DNA of 64,000 bases from Simmondsia chinensis (taxonomy: Eukaryota > Streptophyta > Magnoliopsida > Caryophyllales > Simmondsiaceae): positions 4,099,501 through 4,163,500 of the forward strand of contig JAGTTD010000018.1 of assembly GCA_018398585.1 (NCBI GenBank), given 5' to 3'. The translations under genes and the position numbers were made by a program. Shown in pieces: positions 11,001-22,479 of the stretch (positions are counted from its first letter, which is position 1; each line of letters begins with the position of its first letter). The notes below the pieces were generated by a model. That model had not been told where the DNA came from and ran no database searches. It saw only the letters and a program-made list of their open reading frames with translations.

Positions 11001-12774
11001 TCAAGTCGGTGCATGTAAGTTGACAATGCCCAACTTGTGGAGAAGGGAGTAGAACGAGGATAAACCGAGTGCCTTTGTGAAGACATCCGCCACTTGACCT
11101 GTAGACTGAACAAAAGAAGTGGAAATTCCTCTTGCTAACAACTTTTTCCAAACAAAATGACAATCAATTTCTATGTGTTTTGTTCTCTCATGAAACACCG
11201 GGTTAGAAGTGATATGAAGGGCCACCTGATTATCACAAAATAATATGGCAGGGCGATTAGTGCAAACTTGGAGATCACGTAATATGCGCCTCAACCATAC
11301 TAATTCACTAGTAAATGTAGCCATGGCACGATATTCTGCTTCAGCAGAAGAATGAGAAACAATGGACTGCTTCTTAGAACATCATGACACCGGGGAATCT
11401 CCCAAAAATACTACAAAACCTGTAGTAGAACGTCTAAAAGTAGGACAACCTGCTCAGTCAGCATCACAATAAGCACGAAGAGACAAATCACACACATGGG
11501 GTAGAAAAATACCTTGACCCTGCGCTCCCTGAATGTAGCGAAGGACATGGTAGGCCGCTTCTAAATGTGGGGATCATGCATAAAGTGGCTAAGAATTTTA
11601 ACTACAAAACAAATGTCGAGTCGAGTAACGGTAAGGTAAAGAAGTCTCCCTACTATTCGACGATACTACCCCGGATCTTTTACACAGTCCCCTTCCCCAT
11701 CACCAATCGATGGTTTTGGACTATGGGAGTGGAAGTAGGTTTTGCACCTAAAAGACCCGTCTCACTCTAAATGTCAAGGGCATATTTTCTTCAACTCAAA
11801 GCAATTCCATCTTTTGTACGAGCAACTTCTATTCCAAGAAAATATTTAACTAGCCCTAAGTTCTTTATTCCAAACTGTTTATCGAGTTTGGACTTGACCT
11901 CTTCTATGTGATTCACATTATTTCTAGTTATGATGACATCATCAACATACACCAATACACTAGTGAAAACCGACCCACGAACATACGTAAACAAAGAATA
12001 ATCCGAATTGGACTGTGTAAAACCCATGGCAACCAAGAATGGCACAAACTTTTGATTCTAGCTACGAGAAGCTTGTTTAAGTCCATAAAGGGACTTGCGT
12101 AACCGACAGACTTTACCCTTGTGTTGCTCTTCAAATCCTTGAGGAAGCTTCATATAGACTTCCTCATCTAAGCCACCATGTAGAAAGGCATTGTTTACAT
12201 CCAATTGATGTATAATCCAATCTCTAGCACTCATTTCTGGTGCTGCAGTAGCAGTCTCTGTTGATGGCACTGCCACGGACAGGTCTGTGGCATCTGGTGG
12301 TGGTTCGGCCACCACCTGTGCCTCCTGTACCTATGTCCTCCCATGATCTTTGTCATCCACATACCGTATTAAATCAATTTCATTGTCATCATTCCTTTGC
12401 TCTTACTTCTCAAGACAAGGAAGTATGTCTTCATAGAAAATAACATCACATGAAACAATCATTTTCTTGTTGTCCAAATAAAAAACTTTGTACCCTTTCT
12501 TCCCATGTGGATACCCAATGGAAACACATTTATTTGCACGATTACCAAATTTATCATTGTTACGATCCTTATGATGAGTATAGCATAAGTACCTAAAACA
12601 CATAAATGATCAAAAGGGGGTGCTTTTCCAAGTAATACCTCATAGGGACTCCAATTTTCTAATCGTTGTGTTGGCATGAGATTAATCAAATAGGCCGCCA
12701 TTATGACACACTCTCCCCAAAACTAAATAGGAAGACCCACTTCAAACCGAAGAGCCCGAGCTACCTCAAGAAGA
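11001..12774 (-). pseudogene. copia 1 pol 3' half: integrase end, RT, RNase H
   Basis: On the minus strand, 12774-12459 encodes the integrase C-terminal part (RHLLEVARALRFEVGLPI, then the MAAYLINLMP block). The linker follows, then [22 protein letters not shown] and [10 protein letters not shown] at 12315-12058, and the active site LVYVDD at about 11960. RNase H is at 11324-11001 ([31 protein letters not shown]). The first 100 or so RT residues are missing: the linker runs directly into the DW..HQLDV block near 12230. Several frameshifts and stops occur after the YVDD motif (about 11770-11330). The catalytic Asp pair is intact but the gene is dead. Confidence 0.85.
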
Positions 12775-12782
12775 TGTCTATG
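12775..12782. repeat. Left target-site copy of retroposon A
   Basis: TGTCTATG followed by poly(T). The same eight bases occur at 15608-15615 followed by TTTTC, so the duplication is 8-12 bp. Joining the two sides restores the copia integrase frame (ERK then HRHLLE). Confidence 0.9.
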
Positions 12783-15607
12783 TTTTTTTTTTTTTTTTTT
12801 GATAATTAGGGACAAAGCCGCGATACAAACAGACCACTCTTCAAGCGAGGCCTGAGTCCAACCATCAAAAAAGGGGATCAAAACATCCAACTCAAAATCA
12901 GTGAGGCAAAACAACAGGCAAAGGCCAGAACCCCACACACGAGAACATAAGACCCCGAATACACAACCGACTAGGACACAAGGAAGCAGGACAAACAAAT
13001 GCGCTAAGACAAAAGAAACAGGGAGCACAGCAGTAGAGGAACAGCAAATCGACATGCGAGATGAAACCAGGGCTGATCTTGGAACTAAGCCTTGACACAA
13101 GAGCTCTCAGACCATACTATAGCAATGATCATCTCTTCCCATCTTCATCTCCAATCAAGCATGGCTTTCACCATAGGAGGATCGAACCCATCAAAATTCA
13201 GGCCCAGCCTTTTTCCCATTTCTATTACTCTCTCTGCTTGCAGGATCTTCTCATCATCAGAAGCGCTATTTCCCCGATTCCTCCTATTCCTCTTTTTCTC
13301 TTTTCCAGTGGTCTTTGCTGATTTTCCTGCACTACTCCTGGGAGACATATCCTTCAAGAAATCCTGTAGCTCCCGCTTCTCTCTTTCCTTCATCTTATGT
13401 TTCAGCGCTCTTCTACCCCTTTTTGTTGTCCGCAGCTTTTCCTTTTTCCACCGAGATGTGCTAGGCCCTTCCATAAACTATTATGTCATGTTCTGGTTCT
13501 TGGGCACACTAATTTTTGTATCCGAGTGTCTAATCAAAGCAGGGGACTCGAAGCCTGAAGAAATCCGGCCCAGAGGCTGCGGAATTATTATCACTAGTGT
13601 TTCTCAGAGCTTCGTTATCCTGGATTATTACCTGGGCATGATGTTGTGCTGCTACAGCTTCATCACTCTCGACCCATGAAAGTAGAAGATGAGGATGTTG
13701 ATTTTCTTGATCGTCCTGGTGCGGTAATTGGGCCTCAGGTTGTGGAGCGTAAGGTAGCAGCGCGGCTCGCAGGTAAAAACATTCCAAGGCCCATCTCCCA
13801 AGGATCTGTCCATTTAGAAGGATAGGAACCTGTCCCACCGGCTGCCAAGTAACATCTAGCCCTTCCTTCACTAACCTTGGAGTAGGAGTTCTAGGATCCT
13901 CACAAACAATCGAGACATCCGTTATCTGCTCTAGGCAAGGTCGAACCCGTGATGTATGCCGTGCTGCTGTGGTACAAAAACTTTCGTGATAGACTTGCGT
14001 CGAAAAGGATGCCTGCTCCCTAGCCAATCTGTTTGAGGCCGCTAGAGCAACGACTCTGGAAGAGTAGTCTGGGATCAACTCAGAGCTACCTTCTTTAATG
14101 AGGACCAAACGGGATCCCTCATTATACTGAACTTGGGCCATCCTATGAATGCAAGTTGTATAGCAGGTGTCAATCAGGATCCTAACAACATTAGCACACC
14201 TCATAGCGGACGTTCTCGAATTACCCTTACGAACTTCCCCCATACTTTGGCAATGCTAGCAAAGCAATCATTAGACCAACATTGGACAGACAGTCCATGG
14301 ACCTCAAGCTATACTCTTCTACTATGGGATCCAAGGGCCTCGCCAGAGTACTTGTCCACCTCTCTGAATTTAAGTAGGAGAGTCTCCTTACGGGGCCAAG
14401 GTAGTAGTTCATGGTGTCAACAGAGTCACATTCCAGGATAAAGGTGGTGTTGTTTAATCCTTTAGGAGTTAACCTATAGAGATCGGTCTCAGTGGTAAAA
14501 AGTAAGGATATCATCGAGACTGACCTCATTTGGCGAGTGCACAATGATTGACCGCTTGAGCCATGTCTCCACAGTCTTACTGGTATTCGAGACCACCGTC
14601 CTTGGAATACTTGCATTCACAGTGTCCCCACCCCGATTAGGTGGTGTACTCCCCTATTCGTGAATACCACTTGCGCTTCTGGGTTGCTGAACCACCTTTT
14701 GCTGCGGCAGGCTTCGTACGGATGGAATTATTGCTTTTTTGTCTGGGTTAGCCCATTGAACTCTAAGGTTGACACCCACCACCCATTTTCCATTCATGGA
14801 TGTAACTGCCCTTGTAGCCTGGATCAAGTCATAAACCGAACAAAGCCATCAGACCATCTAGACCTCAACCTTTTCTTCACAGGAACAAAAGTGTCGTAGG
14901 TTGACTTGAAGTCCCGGAATACAGCTCTGAGCCATGAGCTTGTCGTTCTTTCTGGTAGGCCATCAACGAAGATGGACACCCCTTCATTGGCAATCGACAT
15001 TTCAAAAATAGGGAAAAGAATAGATGAGGGCGGTAGAGGGTTGTAGATGCGGTGGTCGAGACTTGAAGAAAGAGAATAGGTGTGGTGAGAATGGGGGTTA
15101 GGAATTTTTTATGTGATTCGAGAATGGAGGCCGGCGGTGGTGGAGGAGTAAAGTTTGAAGGGAGAAGGAGGCGGTGGTGGAGGTGGCTGGTGTATGAGAT
15201 GGGGATGATTGGTGTTCGGTGATGGAGATGTAGATGCGTTTTAGATGGTTAAAGTGGGAACCGGTGGTGGGTGGTGGAAATTGGTGGTGGGGGGAGGAAT
15301 CTGGAGGTTGATGGTGGTTTTTCAATTTTTAGGATGGTGGTTGCAATTGGAGGCAGTGGAGGTGCAATGGTGGTCGATGTTTCAGCTGCCCACCTAAAAG
15401 CCAAAGTACAACGGCGAATGACCCACGACCGGAGTGGGAAGACGTGCGCGAATCTGACGACGTTCCTCGGGCCATCGAACAATCTACCACGTACCGACAC
15501 GAGCGGGGGAAGTTGGCGCATGGGAGCTGGGTTTTTTACCGTTGGGGAGGCTTAAGGAGGAGAGAGAAGAGAGTTATATGAAGCCTGTAAAAGAACTATG
15601 ATATTTT
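12783..15607 (-). mobile_element. Retroposon A: LINE-like, RRM ORF1 only, no RT
   Basis: A 2825-bp minus-strand insertion flanked by TGTCTATG duplications. The left end is poly(T) (about 20 T at 12783-12802), that is, a 3' poly(A) tail preceded by CCCTAATTATC. The right end (5' end, about 15010-15607) is a C-rich 5' leader whose plus strand is full of GGTGG. Between them is one long frame starting at 15000 and ending at 13145. After its stop there are only about 340 bp of 3' UTR before the tail, so there is no room for the 4-kb endonuclease/RT ORF of an L1-type LINE. The same structure recurs in retroposon B (54501-57602). Confidence 0.85.
13145..15000 (-). pseudogene. LINE-type ORF1 with N-terminal RRM (copy A)
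   Basis: The start at 15000 is chosen because copy B starts at the equivalent point (56695) and both run at once into VSIFVDGLPE and WLRAVFRDF, an RRM-like RNP2/helix signature (residues 8-30). A middle region (14616-14227) contains LYRLTPKGLNNTTFILECDS. Then comes LVLIKEGSSELIPDYSS (about 14100). The C-terminal part is very basic (RRALKHKMKEREKRELQDFL) and ends GLNFDGFDPPMVKAMLDWR. Several frameshifts and stops break it near 14840, 14620, 14230 and 13530. It is about 620 codons long if joined. By analogy with LINE ORF1 proteins it would bind its own RNA as part of the retrotransposition RNP; this is inferred. Confidence 0.75.
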
Positions 15608-15615
15608 TGTCTATG

Positions 15616-16500
15616 TTTTCTTTCTGTGACCCCATTCTGTTGAGGCGTATCGGTGCATGAATTTTGTACCTGAATCCCTCTTCCTGCATAGAAATTGAGT
15701 AAAGGACCAAAAAGAAATTCCGCACCGTTATCACTCCTTACTTACTTTACACACTTGTTGTACTAAGTTTGTACAACTTGGCAAAAATCCATAAGAATTC
15801 TGTGAGATTGAGACTTATCTCTCATCAAATAAACCCAAGTACATATGCTATAATCATCAACAATGGTAAGAAAAAAAGAGCACCAGTCATGGACAAGGTA
15901 CAATAAGAGACCCCAAATATCATAGAAAATTAATTCAAAACATTGCGCAGTCTTGCTAACAGGAATGAAAAAAGGTAAACGAGTCTGTTTTGCCCAATGG
16001 CAAGAATCACAAACAGCATCAAAAGAAGTACCTAAATCCAAATTTAAAAAATTGGACAATTTATTAAATGAGACATGCCCCATTTTACGATGCCATAACA
16101 AATACCTTTCTGTAGAAACCTTCACGTGCGTAACCTTAGGGCGCCCGATCCCTCCAAAAAGTATAGCCCATCTCGTTGTCTACCACTTCAATCAGCTTTC
16201 TCGATAGTAGGTCCTATATGACACAAAAATTTGAATAAAAAGTCAATGCGCAATTTCTACGCCTAGTCAACTTGCTAACTGAAAGGAGATTGCACTGAAA
16301 ACTAGGAATGCACAAAACATTCTCAAGAGTGAGGTTGCCAGAAACGGTGGCACGCCCTATGTATGAAACCGACAATGAATTCTCATTCAGAAGCTTGTTT
16401 TTGGCATTAACTTGAGCATTATCCAAGACAAAATCTGAACAAATCACATGGTCAGAAGCGCCCGTATCAATGATCCAAACGGTATTAAACAAAGCCTAAC
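15616..16500 (-). pseudogene. copia 1 protease and integrase N-terminal half
   Basis: The minus strand 16492-16214 encodes the aspartic protease with the active-site motif WIIDTGASDHV and the flap-side LLSVSKLT. 16125-15763 encodes the GAG-pre-integrase zinc-binding segment (LLWHRKMGHVSFNKL, CDSCHWAKQTRLPF) and the integrase core start (FYDIWG, IVDDYS). 15750-15616 continues the core to the PQQNG-like block and ERK, where retroposon A enters. Small frameshifts separate the blocks. The protease Asp and the first integrase Asp are present. Confidence 0.8.
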
Positions 16501-16663
16501 CTGACATTTTAACACAAGGAGAACTTCCCTCGGCACTAAGTAGAGACAACAATTGTTGATACTGAGACATCGACAACCCCACAACCGGGCTATTGCACTG
16601 CGGGACTGGTGCTACGCCAGCCGCTGTTGGCAGCAGTAGTGGCTGCTGGTGGTGCACGACTGG

Positions 16664-17583
16664 CTAGACTACTGGCTGCGCAGCAGCATCCCGGTTCTTC
16701 CATCCTGCAGAGTATCTTTTGAGCTCATAGCAAATATCTTTTGTGTGGCCATGTCTTTTACAATGAGGATACGACAATCGATTATTACGCTTCGGAGGTT
16801 GACCATTGAAGTTGGGCAAATCTCCCCTGGTCGCTCCAACACTCCCTTTCATTACAAGACCCGTAGCTTCAGGCTAACAATGCTACCTGAGGCAACACTC
16901 TGTTGCTTCTCTTCCTGACACAAGGTAGCATAAGCATTAGACATATTAGAAAGTGGCTTCGTGTTCATGAGTTGGGACATTATGGTAGAGAAAGAAGGAT
17001 CCAAACTCATCAACAAATCAAGCAATCTTTCCATATCTCTTATGGCCATGAAAGCTTGCCCCGAGCCACAAGTACATGGGGGAATGGCCAGAAGAGTGTA
17101 AAGTTCGTCCCATAAAGACCTTAACTTGGTGAAATAGTCAAACATCGACATATTATCTTGTCTTAAGTGTGAAATCTCACGCTTAATTTCATATACCCGC
17201 GGAACATTTCCTTGGAAAAAACGTTCATTCAAGTCCTGCAAATGTCACACACAGTTTTGAAATATGTAGTACTTGCATTAATTTCTTTGGAAACCGAATT
17301 GGAGAGCCAAGGAGAAACCATCAAATTACAGGCACTCCAATTTTCAAAATCCGGAGAGTCTTTCTCCGGTTTCTTGATACTACCATCAAGAAAAACAATT
17401 TTTCAAAATAGAGCGCCTCCAAGCCGGAAAATTAGGGTCAGTTAAAAAATCTTGCACAAAAACAAGCCCCGGATGATCCGAAGGGTGAAGATAATAGGGT
17501 GAGTTCACATCGGGAACTTCCCCTTAAACTTGAACCGGTGCAACGGTTTAGTTAGAAATTTCACTAGAATTTTCGTTATTCAT
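16664..17583 (-). pseudogene. copia 1 gag
   Basis: The start at 17583 (MNNENSSEIS) lies about 120 bp inside the 5' LTR. SPYYLHPSDHPGL is the typical copia gag N-terminus. 17241-16852 encodes the UBN2-like capsid region (VYEIKREISHLRQDNMS, YFTKLRSLWDEL). 16852-16664 holds a zinc knuckle in which the first Cys position is Tyr (YPHCKRHGHTKDIC). Several stops and at least one frameshift lie between 17520 and 17250. Confidence 0.8.
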
Positions 17584-17706
17584 TTTAAAATGCGTAAAAT
17601 AGCACAAATAAAACAAGAAATATGAAAATGCCAGATGTTTGGCTTACAGTGAGGCGTGGCAAGACAACACGAGCGATGACCTGGATCTAAACCCGCTTAG
17701 ATGCCA

Positions 17707-18055
17707 TGTAGAATTTTGATAAGAGAAACAACTAGAACAATGAAGAACACTTGGAATGGAAGAATACTTGGATGATTGGATTAATAAAATACTACCCTAT
17801 TTATAATTACATCAAGAAAAATGAAAAGATGCAAGACAAAACGGAATCCTAGGCTAATTATGTTATTATAATTCTAGATCTAGAAAATTGAAGAAAACAT
17901 TCATGGCCCCATTTACATCTTGGCTGGTTATAAGGAGAGGGAAGGGGAGAAAAATAACATATAATTTACTGCCCTAATTTAATTCTTGATCTAATTTAAT
18001 TTTATTACATTAAAACAATTATAAAATACAATTGTGTATATGCTAGAATTCAATA
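17707..18055 (-). repeat. 5' LTR of copia 1
   Basis: 349 bp, TGTAGAATTTTGAT to GAATTCAATA, the partner of 10645-10993. The terminal CA has become TA. Confidence 0.9.
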
Positions 18056-18879
18056 GGGATACCAAATACCATGATAAGACTGGAGGATGAGAACTTGGTG
18101 TTGTACAACATTGACACTACGATGGAAAGAAAGCTCACAATGACAGCCTAACATTATCAAATCTCTATTCATATCTTAAATCACAAACCTCAGCATCGAT
18201 GATGTTTTACTACTTTTTTTTTTCGATAATTAGGGACAAGGGCACAGTACAAAACGGGCAACTTGTACAAACGAGACCACAGTCACACACTCCCAATATG
18301 TGAAGAAGGATGAAATTGTCGATCACTTAAGAAAGGGTGAAGAGGAAGGCAGATTAGTGGCGATGAAGAACAAATGCACGGTGGTCAAGGGGACTTCAGC
18401 TAAACAATACTGAAGTGTTGCTCTTGTTGAAGCTTTCCAGGTTAGTGAGGTGGAGTGTGGTCCGAAGTCGTCTAGATGCCTTAATGGTGGTACACGCAGA
18501 CCTGAAAATGAAGTCGTTAAAATCTCATGTCGGTAGGTGAAACAAGGAGACTAATGATGGTATTGACAACAATATGATCAAGGTGGAAGATGAGATAGGA
18601 ATTCTTTCGAAAAACAAGGTAAGAGGTGACCTAAATGAGGTTGAAAACGCACGAGTAGTGGCACTTTCGAGCCTTCTTTGAATGTGGTATAGGAGAAAAG
18701 CTCGCTGTTGGAAGCAACTTTTAAGATGTAAATATATCTTGAATGGTGACCCTAATACTAGATCATCCGTGAACAAAGGTTTCAAGAGAATTGATTGTGT
18801 GTAAGTTGATGGGCTCTTAGTTTCACAACTGAAGGTACTTGAGTGGAAAATTTTAAAAAAAATTTGGATATTGTCGTGC
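18056..18879. other. Mostly unassigned; short LINE 3' end at about 18217-18300
   Basis: 18217-18300 is a 5'-truncated minus-strand LINE-like tail: poly(T), then GATAATTAGGGACAAGGGC, the same pre-tail sequence as retroposon A. 18056-18216 and 18301-18879 have no recognisable gene. The latter may be part of the plus-strand LINE that ends at 19328. Confidence 0.45.
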
Positions 18880-19328
18880 TTCATTTTAATATGGTAATTT
18901 GGTACAAAATAAATAAAATTATTTTCGAGGGTGAAAAATGGGTGGAAGAGGACCTATTTTGGAGTGTCTCTATAAGAGTTGGTTTTTAGGCATTGGCTTG
19001 GTGTCATGACCTGCCACACAAACCATATGAAGTGTCTAGAAACTTGAAAGGATTCTTGTTGTGGTCAGGTGTATAATGCATAGTGGAGGAGCACGGTGGT
19101 TGTGTTATGGTGGTGTCCAGATAGTATCAGTCCATGCGATGCGGGTGTTCATGCGGTGTCTGTGTGTTGCAGCGAGGGCTTTGGTTTTTTTATCTTCCTC
19201 TCAGTGGGGTCACTTTTTGATTGTGATCTGTTGTAGTGTCTGGCGTGCAATCTTGTTTTGTTGGTATGCTTTTGTTTGTTTTTCGGCCCTTTTGGGTTTG
19301 TATCCAATTATCCAAAAAAAAAAAAAAG
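18880..19328 (+). mobile_element. 5'-truncated LINE, 3' end with poly(A)
   Basis: The plus strand reads a W..N...FEG-like segment (about 18905-18960), typical of the zinc-finger region near the C-terminus of plant L1 ORF2. It is followed by a T/G-rich 3' UTR and a run of 15 A ending at 19328. The upstream limit is unclear and no target duplication was identified. Confidence 0.5.
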
Positions 19329-19917
19329 TTGCTACAGTCAACTTGCATAAAAGCGAGGATCAAGGAACAAATATAAAAGTAGCCATGATAAAATAGAAAA
19401 ATAGGACAAAAACAAAAAAACCAAAAACAAATAGATAAGAAAGAATCCAACAGGCACTACATGTATACAATACCACAAGTTGAGACAGGCCATAGATAGG
19501 GGAAATGGCCAACGGTGCCAAAACTGAAGATGAGATTGACAGGGGGTCAAAACACCTAAAACTCTATTCCATACTTGCAAACGACTTAAAATAAGGGTAT
19601 TCACTTCATATCCTTGGCAAAACTGACTCACGAGCCTAAAGGATCCTAAGCGAGTCTATTTTAATATAAATTATCAGCTTATATATGTCCAACTAAGCCG
19701 TTTGAGCCTAAATGAGTTGAGTTTGTGCCTAAACAAGCCTAGATTGAGCTTCAATGAGCCCAGAAACTGCAAGCTTTGTTCAAACTCGCTAAGCTAGTTT
19801 TGAGATTAGTCGGACCGGGCCACGAGCCTAGCGAGCTCGAGTTCGACTCAAATACACCCCTATCTTTAAATTTCATATAATTTTCAAAAGTTTTGGCAGT
19901 GTTCCATCAGCATATTA
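19329..19917. other. Intergenic with a GAGCC-type repeat at 19620-19860
   Basis: 19620-19860 is rich in GAGCCTA/GCCTAA/GAGCTCGAG and ends ATACACCCCTA, matching the dispersed GGCTCG family seen at 27895, 31371, 33514 and 37909. The rest shows no gene. CATATTA at 19911-19917 is the left target copy of the next element. Confidence 0.5.
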
Positions 19918-21058
19918 GCATAATTAAGTCCCATTTTGATCACCCAAGTGGCAAAAAATGGACAAATTAGTCACCTAAGTCAAGTTTGGGAAGATTTAGT
20001 CACCAACTTCTAATAAAAATGTTATTTGGTCATCGAAGTACTATCTAATGAACAAGTTGGTCACCCAAATGGCTTAAAATGAATAAGTTGGTCACCCAAG
20101 TGGCTTAAAATGGACAAGTTCGTCACCCAAGTGCTTTAAAATGGACAAGTTAGTCACCCAAGTACTTTAAAATGGACAAGCTAGTGACCCAAGTAAAAAC
20201 TTGAAAAATTTTATATCGTGACTTATTCACTTTATTGGTCCTTTTTTTTTTCAAAGCAGTCCTTCATGTTTATTTTGCAACTTAATTATTCCTTATTTGT
20301 TACTCGTATTAAGTAAAAAATAAAAGATGAGAAACCAATTTTGATATTAAACAAAACATGAGAAAATACTTAAAAAATATAAGCAAGGAATAAGAGGTGT
20401 TCCAAACACGAGAAAATATTTTTTAAGAAATCAGAACCAATGAAATATTTTAAAAAATATTTTATTTAATGACTAAATTGGTTCTCATCATCTTTATATC
20501 ATTTTTATTGCACATGTCACTCCTCCATTCTTTTCTTTTTTTTTTGATTTTTTTCGTATTTTATTTTATATTAAAATTGGTTTCCCATCCTTTAATTTTG
20601 GCTTCTCAAAATTGGTTTTTCTTCAAGTTAGCATTCTGTAGGGGGGTAAGGCTGCGTACACCTCCCCACCCCCCCCAACCCCCCAACTCTGCCTTGGCAG
20701 GAGCCTCTCAGGCACTGGGTTATTGTTGTTGTATCCTTTAATTTTTATCTAATGCTAATAACCAAAAGAGGCCAATTCAGTTACAAAATAAAAACATACA
20801 AGGTCATTTTGAAAAAGAATAAATAAGACAAAAAAGTATAATTAAACTTCTTGTTTTTTTTTCGGTTTTTTTTTTACATGGGTTATGAATTTTACCATTT
20901 TTAAATCACTTTAGTGACCTAAATGGGTTTTTATGTAAAGTTGGTTGATAAAATTATTCTAATTTTTATTTGGATACTAATTTATCCATTTTAAACCAAT
21001 TGAGTAACTAAATTGTCCAATTTTGGCTACTTGGGTGGCCAAAATGGGACTCAACTCA
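19918..21058. mobile_element. Foldback (MITE-like) element with long terminal inverted repeats
   Basis: The left end TAAGTCCCATTTTGATCACC, rich in GGACAAATTAGTCACC, is complementary to the right end (...GGTGGCCAAAATGGGACTCAA). The flanks share CATATTA (19911-19917 and 21059-21065), probably the core of a 9-bp MULE-type duplication. The left arm carries five or six 30-36-bp tandem subunits of the form GGTCACCCAAGTGGCTTAAA at 19975-20190. There is no transposase ORF. Confidence 0.7.
20636..20738 (+). mobile_element. Short retroposon tail with TTG repeats
   Basis: GGGGTAAGGCTGCGTACACC, then a C-rich block, then CACTGGGTTATTGTTGTTG. This is the same 3' end as the elements at 30412-30612 and 44218-44597. 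It is inserted within the foldback element and strongly 5'-truncated. Confidence 0.6.
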
Positions 21059-21201
21059 CATATTACAGATGAAATTCAAAAATCATATTACATGAGATGA
21101 AGATTCCTTCTTGGATGATTTGGATTTTCCCTTCTGATTTTTCCACTTGTTAGAGAACGGATCAAAGCTAAAGGAACCTTCCGCTCCAAACGGGCCCGAA
21201 A

Positions 21202-21385
21202 TGTTAAATTTTATCCCGACCTATGGAGTTGGAACAAATAAGGTCCACATATAAGGCTAAGTGGGGTTCCATCCTAAAACTAATTGGCAATAGGTGAAGT
21301 AACCCACTAAGCTTATAAGGTGATATTTTCTTTCTCACAACTCCAATATGGAATTCTATAAGACTCGCATGTAGAGTCCTTAACA
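21202..21385. mobile_element. Solo LTR, 184 bp
   Basis: Starts TGTTAAATTTTATCCC and ends GAGTCCTTAACA on the plus strand, with perfect TGTTAA/TTAACA termini. It is flanked by exact CGAAA copies (21197-21201 and 21386-21390). It is TRIM-sized. A related sequence in the opposite orientation lies at about 30985-31075 (GGTTACTTCACC, TTTTGGAATGAAACCCCAC). Removing it and one target copy restores the host exon frame. Confidence 0.85.
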
Positions 21386-21514
21386 CGAAAAGCCAATGGT
21401 GGCAGCCTTTGCAGCCAATGGATTAAACTGAGGCAGTCTTTCATTGGGATCGACACTTTCCTTAGGCATATAGGACCTTCTAGAAAGAGGGACGACCCCA
21501 TCACGCCCATGGAA

Positions 21515-22479
21515 TGTTGGAAAAATGATACAAGCTAACTTTTAATTTTTTGAAAGTTGTGTCCCACATTTGAAAAATAGTGTGGATGATCCTTTTCTTA
21601 ACGGATATATTTATTTTTCGAAAAATATTTTTCAAGACCCGTTACTAGTCTTTTACCCGTAACGGTTTAACGTCACTAAAAATGTGACTATTGAAAATTC
21701 ATTAACAATATAGCCATTGTAATTTATTACGTCCGTTATTTTACCGTTGAAGTTTATTACACCCGGTTTTAATACTTCTAACCTATTAATTTATATGGAC
21801 AAAATATTTCCATACCAATTATAACCTTTGCCGGAATTCATTACTGCCTTTTTTGACTTTGACTCACTTCTTCACCCATCGCTACTCTCTCTCCCATTAT
21901 AAAATCCATACTTCTTTCACTCACTGCTACAATATACATCTAGTGGTGATTACAGAACGAACTTTGTCTGTGAGAAATTGGGTCTGCGTCACAGGCAAGC
22001 TCCTCAAATCATTCCCGACAACGTCTAAATCAATCTCTTCATCCCTCTCTTTGTCTTCGTCCTTCTCTCAAAATTTAGGCAAAGTTTAAGGCACTCCTAC
22101 CCAACAATTAACGAGTGCACGTTAAGAGTCGGATCGCGTTAATTCTGGAGGACAGTCGCCGATTAGACTGTGTGCACTGGAGCAGCGGCGAAATCGTCTT
22201 TTAGGACAGTGGCATTTACCATGGCACGATATCATCGTTTAGTAAGATCTTTCTAATTACTCTTTATTTCTTCGTTGAATGTTCTAATTGCTCTTCGGTA
22301 TTGTAGCCTCTTTCCCCACTTTCGGTATTATTTTGATTGTTGTTTTTAAGATATTTTTTGCTGACATTAGTCGCTATCGTTTTGCTACAATTCCATTGTT
22401 TTTTGTTACGTATTTTTACTCAAATATTTTGCTGAATTTTCATTGCGATTTTGTTATTTTTCGCTATAATATTCTAACA
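21515..22479 (+). repeat. 5' LTR of the LARD
   Basis: 965 bp, nearly identical to 26704-27664 by eye. A likely TATA box, ATTATAAAATCC, is at about 21894-21905, followed by a C/T-rich segment that would be the transcript start. Confidence 0.85.
21894..21905 (+). promoter_or_regulatory. Probable TATA box in the LARD LTR
   Basis: ATTATAAAATCC after a CT-rich stretch (CTACTCTCTCTCCC). The same motif is preserved in the 3' LTR at about 27083. It would drive the retrotransposon transcript on the plus strand. Confidence 0.5.

Larger units (their letters stand above)
10645..18055 (-). mobile_element. Ty1/copia LTR retrotransposon interrupted by retroposon A
   Basis: A minus-strand copia element with LTRs of 349 bp each (10645-10993 and 17707-18055). 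The gene order, read leftwards from 17583, is gag, zinc knuckle, protease, integrase, RT, RNase H, which is the Pseudoviridae-type order. A polypurine tract (TGAGGGGGAG on the minus strand) abuts the 3' LTR. The primer site reads TGGCATCTAAGC, a decayed form of the iMet site. Retroposon A (12783-15607) splits the integrase. The 5-bp flanks GACAT and GGGAT do not match well, so the target duplication has decayed or the boundary is off by a base or two. Confidence 0.9.

Noticed and set aside
13092..13679. 195-codon plus-strand open frame
   Set aside because: It is the antisense shadow of the basic ORF1 C-terminus of retroposon A, whose minus-strand reading is supported by copy B.
15000..15590. 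GGTGG-rich block considered as a glycine-rich protein gene on the plus strand
   Set aside because: It is the complement of the C-rich 5' leader of retroposon A. Copy B has the same kind of leader, and the insertion boundaries enclose it.
19061..19396. 111-codon open frame on the plus strand
   Set aside because: It lies in the T/G-rich 3' UTR of a LINE and runs across its poly(A) tail.
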